A stretch of DNA of 64,000 nt from Piper betle (lineage: Eukaryota > Streptophyta > Magnoliopsida > Piperales > Piperaceae), in assembly GCA_033002965.1 (NCBI GenBank), contig JAURVB010013151.1:62001-126000 (forward strand). Reading direction: 5' to 3'. Positions 13,350-25,617 of the stretch are shown here, in pieces. The first letter of the stretch is position 1; every line of letters starts with the position of its first letter. Made by a program: the position numbers and the translations under genes. The notes under the pieces are model-generated. The model was not told the origin of the DNA, ran no database searches, and saw only the letters and a program-made list of their open reading frames with translations.

Positions 13350-14581
13350 TGTAATATGTGGCCTTTTTGCCAATATTACTCAGTTTATGTTTTCTTTCTT
13401 TTGAGTAGCTTATAGTCATAGTGAACTCTTTATTTTTTTTAGCACTAAATTTTTTTCTTTGTATAAGTTAACCTAGGCTAACGAAAGATACTTTGAATTA
13501 TATAATTATGTGTCAATTATATTGAGTTTTGCTAAGTAAAGCCTGTGTCTAATTCTCAATCATGGAAGGGGACAAGCAGTCAATTAAAATGTCTAGAGAT
13601 TTGTTGTCAGACAAGCTTTTACCTTTGGTAGACAAGTTGGATATGGTCATATATGAACCAATTCCATATCCCTAATGGTAACTTCAACTAGTTTTCACGT
13701 ACAATGTGTGGACTTAGGCACACATTTGCATGATAAGGTGATTTAAGTAGAAGTCTAGCATTATTAGTTATCCAACAGTCGAGTTCTGTCCTAGGGTAAG
13801 AGTCAATCATTGGATGTGGCAGGTTTGTCCACTTAGGCGTCGTATAGGAGGTTTAAGGGTAGTTTAAATTGTGGAGACTAATTAGAGTATGTTTATCTAT
13901 GAGTAGGAGATACACATGTATGTAAGGAGGCTTAATGGACAAATTGCATTATTTGCAACTAGCCCTAGCTGCCCTCTCTCTCTCTCTAGCCAACGTATTC
14001 TCTCTCTAGCATGCACTCTCTCTACTTTCTCTCTCTAGTACACCCACTCTCTCTACCTTGGAATTGCTTGGTGGAGGTTTTGGTGTGAAGTTTTAGGCTT
14101 TTTCACTAAAGAAGAGGGTAGTAATCTCAATTAAAACATGATAAGAGAGTATATTCATGCATCATGTTCATATTTCATGTTTTATTTGATATTGTATGAT
14201 ATCTACATGTTTGTTTTCATGTTCTATGTGTGTATAACTTGTTAAAATAAGTTTTAAGATATTAATTCATATTTAGAATCTCTATAAATAAGTTTTACAT
14301 GTAATTCTAATGATTTAACAAAGATCTAGAATCAAGTTATTTGAAAAGAATGAGTTAAGAACATATTTACCATTGTTTTGCTTAACTTCTCTAAATTACA
14401 AATCACGAAAAAGCAGATTAAATAATGCTAGATTAAAAACTGCTACAATCCTTGTTTTAATATTTAGAGAGAATGAAAATCTAGTTTTTGTTTGATAAAA
14501 ATTGGAACTAAAATGAAAAGGATAGACAATTTAGAGATAGAAACCTAGCACCAGCACTGCAATCCTAGTTTGCTGCACCAC

Positions 14582-14982
14582 TGTTAGGATTGAAACACAC
14601 AAAATCCCTAAACTCCTTGATATGCAATAATAAGTATACAAATCACTCCAATTAGAACACCCTCAACCTCTCCAAATTGGAATCAACTCATAATCTCTAA
14701 CTGGAACACACTCCAATTAGGAACTCACAATTCACATTTAAAACAACACTCTCAATTGTGTACTCTCTTTAATTCAGTTCTGTTTCACTCATAATACAAC
14801 TACATATATATAGGAAAAGAAAACCAGCCTCGTAAATACCAAGAGCCAAAATACTAAATACTCATCGTCTTCAGCAATTTTTCTTGAATTCCTCATACCT
14901 CTTGGAATAACTCCATGTCTTTACAATTCCCCATGTCATTATATGTCTTCTCACATCCATCGTATGATGAGGGACCCCAACA
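14582..14982 (-). repeat. TRIM 3' LTR (minus strand)
   Basis: This is the left copy of the 401-bp pair, preceded by accac. Differences from the right copy include TATACAA/TACACAA near 14636. Confidence 0.9.
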
Positions 14983-15383
14983 ATTCTCCCTCCCGAATCA
15001 TACAGAACACACTAGGGTTGGTTTCAGCATTGTTCACATGGGAAAGAGATACAACCCTTGCAATCTCCCCTTCTTGCCCCATGTGGAAACTCCTTAAAAA
15101 ATCTTCAACTCTGCACCACTTGTCGAACACCGGTTGAACTTGAAGCACCATTGTTGACCACTTGACGACTGCCATCACATGAGGAGGGAAATATTGTAAC
15201 ACATCTCCCCTCCCGACTCATGTGAAATGTCCTCTATCTCCCCTGATTGGAACTAGCACATCTCCCATACTCGTATAGAAGAAACTCCTTTGCTAGCACC
15301 AACGAAACATCATGTTGAAAAAACAACACAAACCTCCACAGGCCATGAACCACAGCTACACAAACCAAAGCTCTGATACCACT

Positions 15384-15784
15384 TGTTAGGATTGAAACAC
15401 ACAAAATCCCTAAACTCCTTGATATGCAATAATAAGTACACAAATCACTCCAATTAGAACACCCTCAACCTCTCCAAATTGGAATCAACTCATAATCTCT
15501 AACTGGAACACACTCCAATTAGGAACTCACAATTCACAATTAAAACAACACTCTCAATTGTGTACTCTCTTTAATTCAGTTCTGTTTCACTCATAATACA
15601 ACTACATATATATAGGAAAAGAAAACCAGCCTCGTAAATACCAAGAGCCAAAATACTAAATACTCATCGTCTTTAGCAATGTTTCTTGAATTCCTCGTAC
15701 CTCTTGGAATAACTCCATGTCTTTACGATTCCCCATGTCATTATATGTCTTCTCACATCCATCGTATGATGAGGGACCCCAACA
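15384..15784 (-). repeat. TRIM 5' LTR (minus strand)
   Basis: This is the right copy of the 401-bp pair. The primer-binding site lies directly to its left, so it is the 5' LTR on the minus strand. It is followed by accac. Confidence 0.9.
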
Positions 15785-17585
15785 ACCACAACACTGTGAA
15801 TAGGAGGAGAGTGAAGAAGATGCACAATGGCACCGTAGCTTTCAAAGTCAGGGCTACGAACATTGTGGCCTTCACTTGGAAAGAATAATGCATGGTCTAG
15901 TGCCATGATGTTCAAACTCTTAGATTTGAACACCACAACCCTTATTGAAAATCCCTTTTTATGGACCATAATGCCACAACGCTCAGATCCAGCACCGCGA
16001 CACTCATGCCCTAATTCATTTTTCGTCATTAATTGTTAAATATGATCTATATAAGTTTTGTTTATGATTATATAACCAATGTATGATGCTTGTATGATAA
16101 TGTTAACATGTTATTGACGCTTGTAATGTGTGGTGTGATATCATAAGCGTTATCCATGTCATCTCATATAATGTAGACATGTGTAGACTAGTCTTGATTG
16201 TAATTAATGTTAATTATCATCCAAAGTAGTAATAGTTTAAGTAGATGAGACTTGGAGTCAACAAGCTGATCAAGTTCGTGTTTAGTCATAATTTGGGGAG
16301 TTTTTTGATCCTCTATTTTTTGTGATTAATAGAACATTTAATCCTTTTATGCTATGGTAAATTAAATCAACATGTGGTATGTGTTTTATAACGTAAGTGT
16401 CTAGGCACTAGTTTTTAGTTTTTCTTTACGTATCAAGGTAAGCCAGTTTAACCGGTTCAACACACGTGTTATGCCGAACGGTACGACGCATCTCCCTTAA
16501 GCAAGGGCAATTAACCCAGCACCTCAAACCATTGTCTTGACAGTGCTCGTGATTGCTTGTGGTTTATCATGTGGGATTTGTGGCTAGATACCATTCTTCT
16601 CTAGGTGTTTAGATGTGAAGCTCAATAACACACCTAGGTGCAAAAACTTATCTAGAATAGACCAAGTATCTAGATATCCATGTACCTATGTACACCAATA
16701 GTCTATACCTAGCACCGTAGTTTTCTTGTCATGTTGTATTTTAAGCTGTTAAGGCAAGATCTTAGGGATCAAAAGTCTAATAGTTAGTTTAGTTTTACTT
16801 GGTGAAGTTGGCCTAAGTTGATCAGAGAACTAACTGAGTTTTCACGTCATTTTCAAAAGTCCCAAGGAACCGACTCTCTAGAGGTCATAAAGGCAAAAGA
16901 CTTAGTTGTTTTAATAGTTATCTACCGAGACTAACTAGTTAGCTGATATAGTATTTAATTTAATATTTCTAGTTAATTTAATTGACTTTGTATTCTGATT
17001 TTCCAAAAGCCTTAACTAGAAACTGCCAGATTAACTAATTAATAACAAGGCTGATATTTAACTAAGTGACAAAGATGAATAATCAAGCTATTAAATCACT
17101 TATTTACTTTAAGCAAATTGTTATATATGTTCATGTTACTTATAAATGATTAAATATTATTCTTGATCTGGATTAGTTAAGTTTTATCGAGTTTAATCTT
17201 ATTTACTTATTGTTTACTATTTATGTAAGTAGTAGACTCAGTACTATTTATGTTTGCATGTACGCAGGTATTAGAGTTTAGGAGTGACAAGATGAAGACT
17301 CAGCATTAGTTCTAAAATTATTATTGCTTTAGGTTTTATTAGTAAACCATTGATGAGATGATTATTATATTACTAGTATATTTTGTAAACATTAAAACTT
17401 ATGTATTAGTGACATTGCTAAAACATTATCGATCGACTTATACTATTATATTCCACTTGTTTGTATTGTGATATATGTTTTAATTCTTGAATTATATGTT
17501 ATTTGCATTAGGTATGCGCATTAGGATGATGACGCATATAACGGCCTTAATAGAGATTATGCATATTAGAATTAGGGTTGTCACA

Positions 17586-18280
17586 AAAATGCTAAGGTAA
17601 TATTACAACTTGAGAAAGGTAAGTAGGATGCCAACAGTAATCCCTGCAACAATGGCAGTCGGGTTTGACAGCAATTTGTTTGCCATGGCATTCTAGACCT
17701 AATGGAGCCAACAATAGTTGGAGACGAAATATTGGTGGCAAGAATCAACGGCGAATGAAGGTTTGAACAAGGTGTTTTGGCTTCAAATCCTTGTGACACA
17801 GATGACAATAGTCTAAGAAGGTAGATAGGACAATAGGCTATTGACCAGCAATGTCCAAGGGTAACGGGTGGTATCGATGCCAAAGAATGATGATAACTGT
17901 TACATGTGTAACCATGGGACACCTGGGGAATTAGGGTTTGGTGGTTGTCCCTAGTCATCCTGCATCCAAGACGGATAGTCGATGCTATCCAGGTGGTGAA
18001 ACAACTTACCAAGTACTAACATGTGTTATAGTTGTAGGCAAGGTTCGAGCTATGGTGCATGGTGTGCCGGAGATCGGTGCTAGACAGCATGTACTGGCAT
18101 ATGGCTCAATAAGGAGTACCTAGCATGGCATTGCATGGCAATGAGTAAATGACCACTAGCTATAAATGAGCAGTACCAAGAATTGGTGGAGCGAGGTCAT
18201 GAGCAGGTGATTGAGCGTATCGATGTCGAGTGCCGAGCTTGGGCGAACATGTGCATGACAAATAGCGGCAGTGTGAGGTT
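17586..18280. other. Unassigned sequence between retroelements
   Basis: I found no second copy, no domain and no clear LTR end here. It may be the 5' part of the LTR that follows. The minus frame 17581-18012 (143 codons) shows no recognisable domain. Confidence 0.3.
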
Positions 18281-18490
18281 GAAGTGCCAAGAGTGCCAAT
18301 GTCCCAAGACTGAGCGTGCCAAGAATTGGATCGGCATCCAGTTACGAGCAGTGCCGAGGATTGGATCGGTAGCCAGATTGCGACCGTGCTGAGAATTAGG
18401 GCGGTACTTAGTTACGAGCGTTGGCAAGCATTGGTACGGTACGTGCAATGAGCGGTGCTGAACCAAGTAGTGGCAGCGCATGTGCACTGT
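18281..18490. repeat. Degenerate 35-bp tandem repeat
   Basis: Units begin GTGCC or GTGCT and continue RAGRATTGG. Unit starts at 18316, 18351, 18386, 18420 and 18455 give a steady 34-35 bp period. The array lies just upstream of the part of the LTR that also exists at 21410, so it is either LTR sequence lost from the right copy or target DNA. Confidence 0.65.
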
Positions 18491-18539
18491 GCATGGGCGT
18501 GACCGATCCAAACAGCGGCATCCTGACATGTTGGTCGAG

Positions 18540-19729
18540 GTTTCCTGGCAGCACACGCAAGCATCAGCGGTGCGGTAGTGAGACGCGCACAAGGCTGGAA
18601 CACCGGTAGTTGAGGTTGGCCAGGAGTGGGCTGGGGTCGAACCAGTAGGGTTCGACCATGTAGCCGACGTGCATCTAAGGAGTTTGTTTGATCCAGGAAT
18701 TGCAGATAGACATGGATGAGATCTTGGAGAAGATCATGATCTTCCATGAGCCACTGACGGATAATTAGTGGCAACTAACTTAAAGGGAAGATTCACGCAA
18801 TCTTTGAAGATAGGCGTGCGGATAAACATGAGAGGGCCTGCATTGTGTAATATATTTTGAAGATCTTCAGTAGTTAGTTGTTGGAGAACTGGATGTTACT
18901 TCAAGTGTAACAAACATGGGATGACCTTTGTGTAAAACAGGGGAAGAAGAAGATTGTGAGTGCTCTTTGTGGAGAAGAGAAGACGGGATCGTGCAAGGAG
19001 ACATCTTGTAGTTGCTGCAACCAATTCGTGGAGTTCGGATTGGGACTACAAGGAGAAGAGGACAACTGCTAGTTGCTGGTCGACAGGTCTACCTTTAGGA
19101 TCAAGGTACACATCTTTGTTCAACAACCTACTTGCTTTCTAGTTGAGAGATTTGTATGTAAAATAGGTAAGTCTAAGGGGATAGACTTGGGGTTGTGTGT
19201 GAGGAGTAGTTTGAGAAGAGAGGCTCATTGTTCTCACAGCCTCTTGGGCAAGTGTAGAGGGGCAAAATCGTGGGAGTGCATGTCCACGACTTGCAAGTGG
19301 TATTGTGAGGGATGACTTGTATTTTTTGTTCATAGAGTTGAAATAAAGATTGGGTGGAGTTCCTGTAATATTGTGGTTGGACGCCGGATTTGGTACCAAG
19401 GGGCTGGATCTGTTATTTCGGGATTTGGTTCGTGGAGAGGTTGGGTGATCGGTATTTGGGGCGTTGCATGTTATTAGTTGGTGGTGTGCATGTGTTTGCT
19501 GTGGAGTGATAACTGGTAGCCAACTGCTGATACCACTAGCACTAGCAATTGGGTGTGGTGTCAGCATCGGGTGTGCTCATGTTTGTTGGTGAGACTTTTG
19601 ACATGCCACTGCAAATAGCGGTATTTGGGGTGCATGAAGTGTTCGGTGTTGTTTACAGGGAGGTGAACATGCTGCATGGGACTAGTTTTAGGGCAAAAAT
19701 TTTGGCTCTAAATTAACCCGGTGACATCA
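18540..19729 (+). repeat. 5' LTR of plus-strand gypsy remnant
   Basis: It matches 21410-21515 plus 24488-25617 along its length, from CAGCACACGCAAGCATC to TTTGGCTCTAAATTAACCC. The exact start is unclear. Compared with the right copy it lacks about 24 bp containing the TATA box (after 18920). Confidence 0.75.
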
Positions 19730-19829
19730 GGTATCACCAGGGGAGTGTTTTGAATCCAAAGGACTTGTGAAGCAGCACAACTTTTAGGGAAAGGCCTCCA
19801 CATTCTACCAAAATCAATTATCGAAGGAT

Positions 19830-20690
19830 GGACACATGAGTTGAAGCTCTTAGGGAGAGAGTGAGGCAGCTGGAAGTGTTGATAGGCAGCCCTATCGATA
19901 GTGGAGATGGACATACCATCTGTGATCAACTACAGTCCCTAACAAAAGGATTGAGGGACTTGAGTACTCAAGTTGATGACCAACCTGAGTCTAATACAGC
20001 GCAGTGTGAGATGGCAGAGATGCTTGGTGGTCACTGGGCTGTTTTGAGGTTTTGCATACAAATGTAGAATTGTGGAAACAGGTTGTGGTGATGCAGCGTC
20101 AACACGGTATTGGTGTTGATCAGACAGGGGAAGATAACTCTATTCCGAGAAGGTTCAAGGTGCCAGAGCCAAAGAAGTTTGAGGGGAACAGGTCAGCCAA
20201 GGACCTAGAAAACTTCATCTGGGATATTCAGGGGTACTTTGTGGTTGCGAAGATCCCCGAAGAGAGCCAGGTCTCTTTGGCCAGCATGTTTTTGATGGGG
20301 ATGCTAAGTTATGGTATCGAACTGACACCAAGGAAGATGAGAATGTTAGTCGACCCTGAATGGAAACTTGGGATTCTCTGAAACGGTAGCTTCAAGAGCA
20401 GTTCTTGCCAACCAACACTACATGGGTGGCAAGGGACTGACTCAAGAGATTGAGATAGTCAAGAACATTGAGAGAATGCATCAAGGAGTTCAGCTCTTGT
20501 CTCCTAGACATCAAAAATATGTCTAAGGAGGATAAGTTATTTAAATTCATCATGGGTTTGCAACCATGGGCATAATTAGAGCTGAAAAGGCAGAAAGTAC
20601 AAGACTTACCTGTAGCTTTGGTAGCAGCTGACACTCTGGTGGACTTTTAAACTTATTGGGGGTAAAAGATGATAGCTTGGGTGAGAAGTT
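19830..20690 (+). pseudogene. Gypsy gag pseudogene
   Basis: A leader with a heptad-like polar helix (19861-20067) is followed in another frame by a gag core (20052-20381) with a RRFKVPEPKKFEGNRSAKDL block and a WDIQGYF block. After a stop at 20381 further gag segments continue in broken frames to about 20690, with a DIKNMSKEDKLF-like region near 20508-20545. This is the capsid region of a gypsy gag. The protease follows in the same orientation. Confidence 0.8.
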
Positions 20691-20959
20691 TCAGCCAGGC
20701 AAAGGTAGCAACAGGGACAGCAGGGAGAAGTAGTCCATACCGAGGCCAAAGAAGAAAGGGTTCAACTTTAGGGCAGGTAATTACAACTGGGTTGCTGATG
20801 TGAAGAAATCTAGTTTCTTCTTGTGCATGGGCCTCATCAAGCAAGGGAGTGTCCAACCAAGGCCAAGGTGAATGTCATGGTGGCAGCTGAAGACCCAGGA
20901 CAGGGGGAAGAGGTGCCTCCTTCCTGAGCATCTACACTTCAGATACTCAGGGCTTTGAG

Positions 20960-21409
20960 GGCTGGACGTACAGCTTCTGGAGGAGATGACCTGATGTATG
21001 TTCCAGTTGTAGTGAATGGGAGGAAGGTTTTAGGCTTGATTGATACTGGTGCAATGCACAGTTTTGCTCTAAGGGGATGGCGTGGGAGCTAGGGTTGAAG
21101 ATCAGGATCAATACCAACAGGATTAAGGTTGTCAATTCACAAGCAAAATAAGTGGATGGTATAGCCAGAAATGAGTGAATTTGTCTAAGAGATTATGAGG
21201 GTCGGATGAACTTAATGGTGATCAAAATAGATGATTTCGACTTGATCATTGGTAATGCCTTCATGAAGACTGCCGGTGCGGGAGTGTTTCCACAACTTGG
21301 GGGTATACTGATCATGGGCAAGGTGGGTGAAAGCTTTGTTCAAGGTCAGGGAGGACCTTCAAGGGTTGAGGATCACACCTTCAGTGGTGAGCACCGGTCA
21401 GTAGTGCAG
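20960..21409 (+). pseudogene. Gypsy aspartic protease pseudogene
   Basis: A LIDTGAMHSF segment at about 21036-21066 has the Asp-Thr-Gly catalytic triplet of retropepsins. It is followed, after stops, by an open stretch at 21206-21409 with NLMVIKIDDFDLIIGNAF, the second conserved block. RT, RNase H and integrase are absent; the LTR follows directly, so pol was deleted. Confidence 0.82.
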
Positions 21410-21515
21410 GTTGCCTGGTAGCACACGCAAGCATCAACAGTGCATGAGGGTGCGGTAGTGGGACTTGGACAAGGATGGAATGCCTGTAGTTGAGGTTGGC
21501 CGGGAGTGGGGAACT

Positions 21516-22804
21516 TGTAACGACCCGCCATTTTTTTCACAATACTATGGGCCTAGTTGTCCAGGCGTTACTCAAAATTAAACCAAACCAACCCTATAAC
21601 GACCAGCCCTAACCAGTCCAGGCGTTACTCCATAGTCTTGGATCATTTCCCAAAGCCACATGTATAACACAAGAAAATAAAAGGAAGACCAATTTATTAT
21701 CCATTCTCCTACCCTGAGTTCGTAAAAGAACCACCAACCATACTTTTATTTTTCGTTAGGTGAGCTGAAATCAAACAATCATGATTAGCCTACATACCCA
21801 TGTCGGGATCAAGCTCAATGTAGTTCTATAGGCTCTCAGGTCATTCTGGGATTAAAAGTTTGTCTCCTAGTTCATTCTGAGATTAGGTGGTCTCCCAGGT
21901 TATTCTGAGATTAGTCATTATTGGCTGTCAGGTCCATTCTGACATGTCCATTATTGGCTATCAGGTCCATTCTGACATATCCATTATTGGTTGTCAGGTC
22001 CATTCTAACATGTCCATTGTTGGCTGTCAGGTCCATTCTGACATATCCATTATTGGCTGTCAAGTCCATTCTAACATATCCATTATTGGCTGTTAGGTCC
22101 ATTCTGACATATCCATTGTTGTTTGTCAGGTCCATTCTGACTTATCCATTGTTGGCTGTCAGGTCCATTTTGACATATCCATCGTTAGCTGTCAGGTCCA
22201 TTTTGACATATCCATTGTTGGCCTGTCAAGTCCATTCTGAGCATGTCCATTAACAAAACAACTAAGCAATTCAAAAAATCTCAACAATTCTTGCCAATCG
22301 AAGGATGAAGCAAAGCAGCACACCCACAACAAAACAAACACCCGACCCCAAAGACTCGCAATAGTTCATACCAAGCAGTCGACAAGAACCCCATCCATAA
22401 GATGCTAGGGATCTAGTAATTTAGCAAGGTGTCTCCAACAAACCTTGCATGCAAGAATCCTAATGGAAACAAATAAGATGAGGGATGAAATACTCACACA
22501 GTAATGGGGAGGTCGCCTGGGACAGAGATGAGGGATGAAATACTCCCTCCTCCTGCATATATACACACTTCAACCATTCCCTCCATTAAATTCTCATACC
22601 CCATCATCTATAGGTATTTCTTAGGTTCAACGAGCCCCTTCATTAAATTCTCACACCCCATCATCCATTCATGAATAGGTATTTTCTAGGTGACCTTAAG
22701 TCGAACCATGACCGGTCGACTTGATAACCAACCATATCGGTTCATCTATATTTATTTCATAATATTTAGGTTCGAGTCTTCTAATAAAAATCATGGTTTT
22801 CACA
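21516..22804 (-). repeat. 3' LTR of gag-only element
   Basis: This 1289-bp LTR is longer than its partner mainly because it carries more 33-bp repeat units. Confidence 0.88.
21916..22250. repeat. 33-bp tandem repeat in the LTR
   Basis: About ten copies of a unit like ATTGGCTGTCAGGTCCATT plus TGACATATCC. Because 33 is divisible by three, the array is open on both strands and reads as repeated 11-residue peptides, which explains the ORFs seen here. The same unit occurs about four times in the partner LTR at 23803-23930. Confidence 0.9.
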
Positions 22805-22870
22805 ATCTCCCCAACTTAGAGATATTTCGTCCGCGAAACATTATAACAGCAAGATGATAAGCATGATTAA

Positions 22871-23185
22871 TTATATCTTCAGGATCTCAGGCTGCTCCTG
22901 TTGTTGCTTCAGAGGCTGATGACAGTCTTTTATCATGTGTCCCGTCCTGCCGCAATTGTAGCACCGACGAGGCTCGTTGCATTGCCCGGAATGCATCTTG
23001 GTGCATTTTTTACATCGTCGATACAGAATCTCCTCAAATTTCCTTTTGAGGTTTCCATCTACGTTCCCTTGGTAGTTTTGCTGCTGTTGTTCTGTGGACC
23101 CATTTGAGCTACCCCCATGGTTGGCATTCTTGTGTTGTGTGGTAGTCTTCCCCTGTTTCTGTGAATGATCATGCTCAAATACCAA
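22871..23185 (-). pseudogene. Gypsy gag tail with CCHC zinc knuckle
   Basis: An open frame of about 104 codons. It holds CKKCTKMHSGQC followed by the knuckle CYNCGRTGHMIKDC, the CX2CX4HX4C pattern of retroviral-type nucleocapsids. It has no ATG at its start and no upstream capsid, so it is a fragment kept open by chance or youth. It lies in the correct orientation relative to the PBS. Confidence 0.85.
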
Positions 23186-23365
23186 CTCATGAATCCATCA
23201 TGGTTCATTTATACATTCTTGTTTCAGTTTTGACTTAGGTTTATTAGTGAAGAACTTTGTTAATTAATAACATAACACAGCGAAAAAAGATAATTACTAG
23301 ACTTTTCAACAAGGTACTTGAGTTATAAAATGTGAGCTTGTGGGAAACCGTGCTCTGATACCACC

Positions 23366-24482
23366 TGTAACGACCCGCCATTTTTTTCACAATACTATGG
23401 GCCTAGTTGGCTAGGCGTTACTCGAAATTAAACCAAAACAACCCTATAACGACTAGCCCTAACCGGTCCGGGCGTTACTTCACAATCTTGGATCATTTCC
23501 CAAAGCCACATGTATAACACAAGAAAATAAAAGGAAGTCTAATTTATTATCCATTCTCCTACCCTAAGTTCGTAAAAGAACCACCAACCATACTTTTATT
23601 TTTCCTTAGGTGAGCTGAAATCAAACAATCTTGATTAGCCTACATACCCATGTCGGGATCAAGCTCAATGTAGTTCTATAGGCTCTCAGGTCATTCTGAG
23701 ATTAAAAGTTTGTCTCCCAGGTCATTTTAAGATTAGGTGGTCTCCCAGGTCATTCTGAGATTAGGTGGTCTCCCAGGTCATTCTGAGATTAGTCATTATG
23801 GGCTATCAGGTCCATTCTGACATATCCATTATTGGCTGTCAGGTCCATTTTGACATATCCATTATTGGCTGTTAGGTCCATTCTGACATATCCACTATTG
23901 GCTGTCAGGTCCATTCTGACATGTCCATTAACAAAACAACTAAGCAATTCAAAAAATCCCAATAATTCTTGCCAATTGAAGGATGAAGCAAAGCAGCATA
24001 CCCACAACAAAACAAACACCTGACCCCAAAGACTCGCAGCAGTTCATACCAAACAGTCGACAAAAACCCCAAGCATAAGATGCTAGGAATCTAGCAACTT
24101 AGCAGGGTGTCTCCAACAAACCTTGCATGCAAGAATCCTAATGGAAACAAATAAGATGAGGGACGGAATACTCACACAGTAATGGAGAGGTCTCCTGGGA
24201 CAGAGATGAGGGTTGAAATACTCCTTCCTCCTGCATATATATACACTTACAACCATTCCCTCCATTAAATTCTCATACCCCATCATCCGTAGGTATTTCC
24301 TAGGTTCAACGAACCCTTCATTAAATTCTCACACCCCATCACCCATTCATGAATAGGTATTTTCTAGGTGACCTTAAGTCGAACCATGATCGGTTGACTT
24401 GATAACCAACCATATCGGTTCATCTATATTTATTTCATAATATTTAGGTTCGAGTCTTCTAATAAAAATCATGGCTTTCACA
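23366..24482 (-). repeat. 5' LTR of gag-only element
   Basis: This 1117-bp LTR has only four 33-bp units. A TATA-like TATATATA lies on the minus strand near 24233-24242. Confidence 0.88.
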
Positions 24483-25617
24483 GAACCAGTAGGGTTCGAC
24501 CATGCAGCCAACGTGCATCTAAGGAGTTTGTTTGATCTAGGAATTACCGATAGACATGGATTAGATCTTGGCGAAGATCATGATCTTCCATGAGTCAATG
24601 ACGGATAATTGGTGGCAACTAACTTGAAGGGATAATTCATGCAATCTTTGGAGATAATGGGCTAGTGTGTGGATAAACATGAGAGGGCCTGGATTGTGTG
24701 ATATATTCTAGAGATCTTCAGTAGTTAGTTGGTTGGAGAACTGGACATTACTTAAAGTGCGACAAACATGGGACGTGTTTTTTCTATAAAGGGACGACCT
24801 TTGTGTAAAATAGGGGAAGAAGAAGATTGTGAGTGATCTTTGTGGATAAGAGAAGCCGAGATTGTATATGGAGACATCTTGTAGTTGCTGTAGCCAATTT
24901 GTGGAGTTCAGATTGGGACTACAAGGAGGAGAGGATGACTGCTAGTTGTTGGTCGATAGGTCAGCCTTTAGGATCAAGGTACACATTTTTGTTCAACAAC
25001 CTACTTGCTTTCTAGTTGAGAGATTTGTATGTAAAATAAGTTGGTCTAAGGGGATAGACTTGGGGTTGTGTGTGAGGACTAGTTTGAGAAGAGAGGGTCA
25101 TTATTCTCACGGCCTCTTGGGCAAGTGTAGAGGGGTAAAGTCGTGGGAGTGCATGTCCACGACTTGCAAGTGGCATGGTGAGGGATGACTTGTATTTTTT
25201 TTGTTCATGAAGTTGAAATAAAGATTGGGTGGAGTTCTCGTAATATTGTGGTTAGACGCCGGATTTGGTACCAAGGGGCTGGATCTGTTATTTCGGGATT
25301 TGGTTCGTGCAGAGGTTGGGTGGTCGGTATTTGGGGTGTTGCATGTTATTGCTTAGTGTGTGCATGTGTTTGCTGTGACATGATAGCCGATAGCCGATTG
25401 CTGATACCACTAGCACTAGCAGTTGGGTGTAGTGTTGGCATCGGGTGTGCTCGTGTTCGCAGGTGAGACTTTCGTCGTGCTGCTGTAAATAGTAGTATTT
25501 AGGCTGCGTGAAGTGTAGGCTGGTGTTTACACGGGAGGTGAACATGCCACATGGGGGTTGGTTTTAGGGCAAAATTTTTGGCTCTAAATTAACCCTGTGA
25601 TAATAACTATCAGGGGA

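Larger units (their letters stand above)
14582..15784 (-). mobile_element. TRIM element with two 401-bp LTRs, TSD accac
   Basis: Direct repeats 14582-14982 and 15384-15784 begin TGTTAGGATTG and end CCCCAACA. They differ at only a handful of positions by eye. Perfect accac copies at 14577-14581 and 15785-15789 flank the element. Between them are 401 bp with a reverse PBS (GCTCTGATACCACT, ending at the right LTR) and a reverse polypurine tract (ATTCTCCCTCCCGAATC, next to the left LTR), so the element is on the minus strand. It has no coding capacity. This is the youngest-looking insertion here. Confidence 0.92.
13350..17585 (+). repeat. Probable 3' LTR of the chromovirus-type element, interrupted by a TRIM
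   Basis: It starts TGTAATATG right after the pol end and a TTTTCGTTCAAGAGAG segment in the position of a polypurine tract. The suggested end is GGTTGTCACA at 17585. Without the TRIM it is about 3 kb. A GTACGCAGGTATTAGAGTTTAGG phrase near 17263-17285 is common in such LTRs. No second copy or TSD is in the window, so both ends are provisional. A CT-rich run lies at 13973-14055. Confidence 0.45.
21516..24482 (-). mobile_element. Minus-strand gag-only gypsy derivative
   Basis: LTRs at 21516-22804 and 23366-24482 both start TGTAACGACCCGCC and end TTTTCACA or TTTCACA. A reverse PBS (GCTCTGATACCACC) lies left of the right LTR. A reverse polypurine tract (ATCTCCCCAACTTAG) with a TTTCGCGGACGAAATATC phrase lies right of the left LTR, so the element reads on the minus strand. 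The interior is only 561 bp and holds a gag tail. Flanks are gaact (21511) and gaacc (24483), a 5-bp duplication with one change. Confidence 0.9.
21410..25617 (+). repeat. 3' LTR of plus-strand gypsy remnant, split by another element
   Basis: It is homologous to 18540-19729. The minus-strand element 21516-24482 lies inside it, and LTR sequence resumes at GAACCAGTAGGGTTCGACC (24483). It keeps a TATA-like CTATAAAGGG at 24784-24793. It ends near ACTATCAGGGGAG. Confidence 0.75.

Noticed and set aside
21911..22253. Repeat peptides of 11 residues on both strands
   Set aside because: Produced by a 33-bp tandem array within an LTR; no sign of expression or of a conserved protein.
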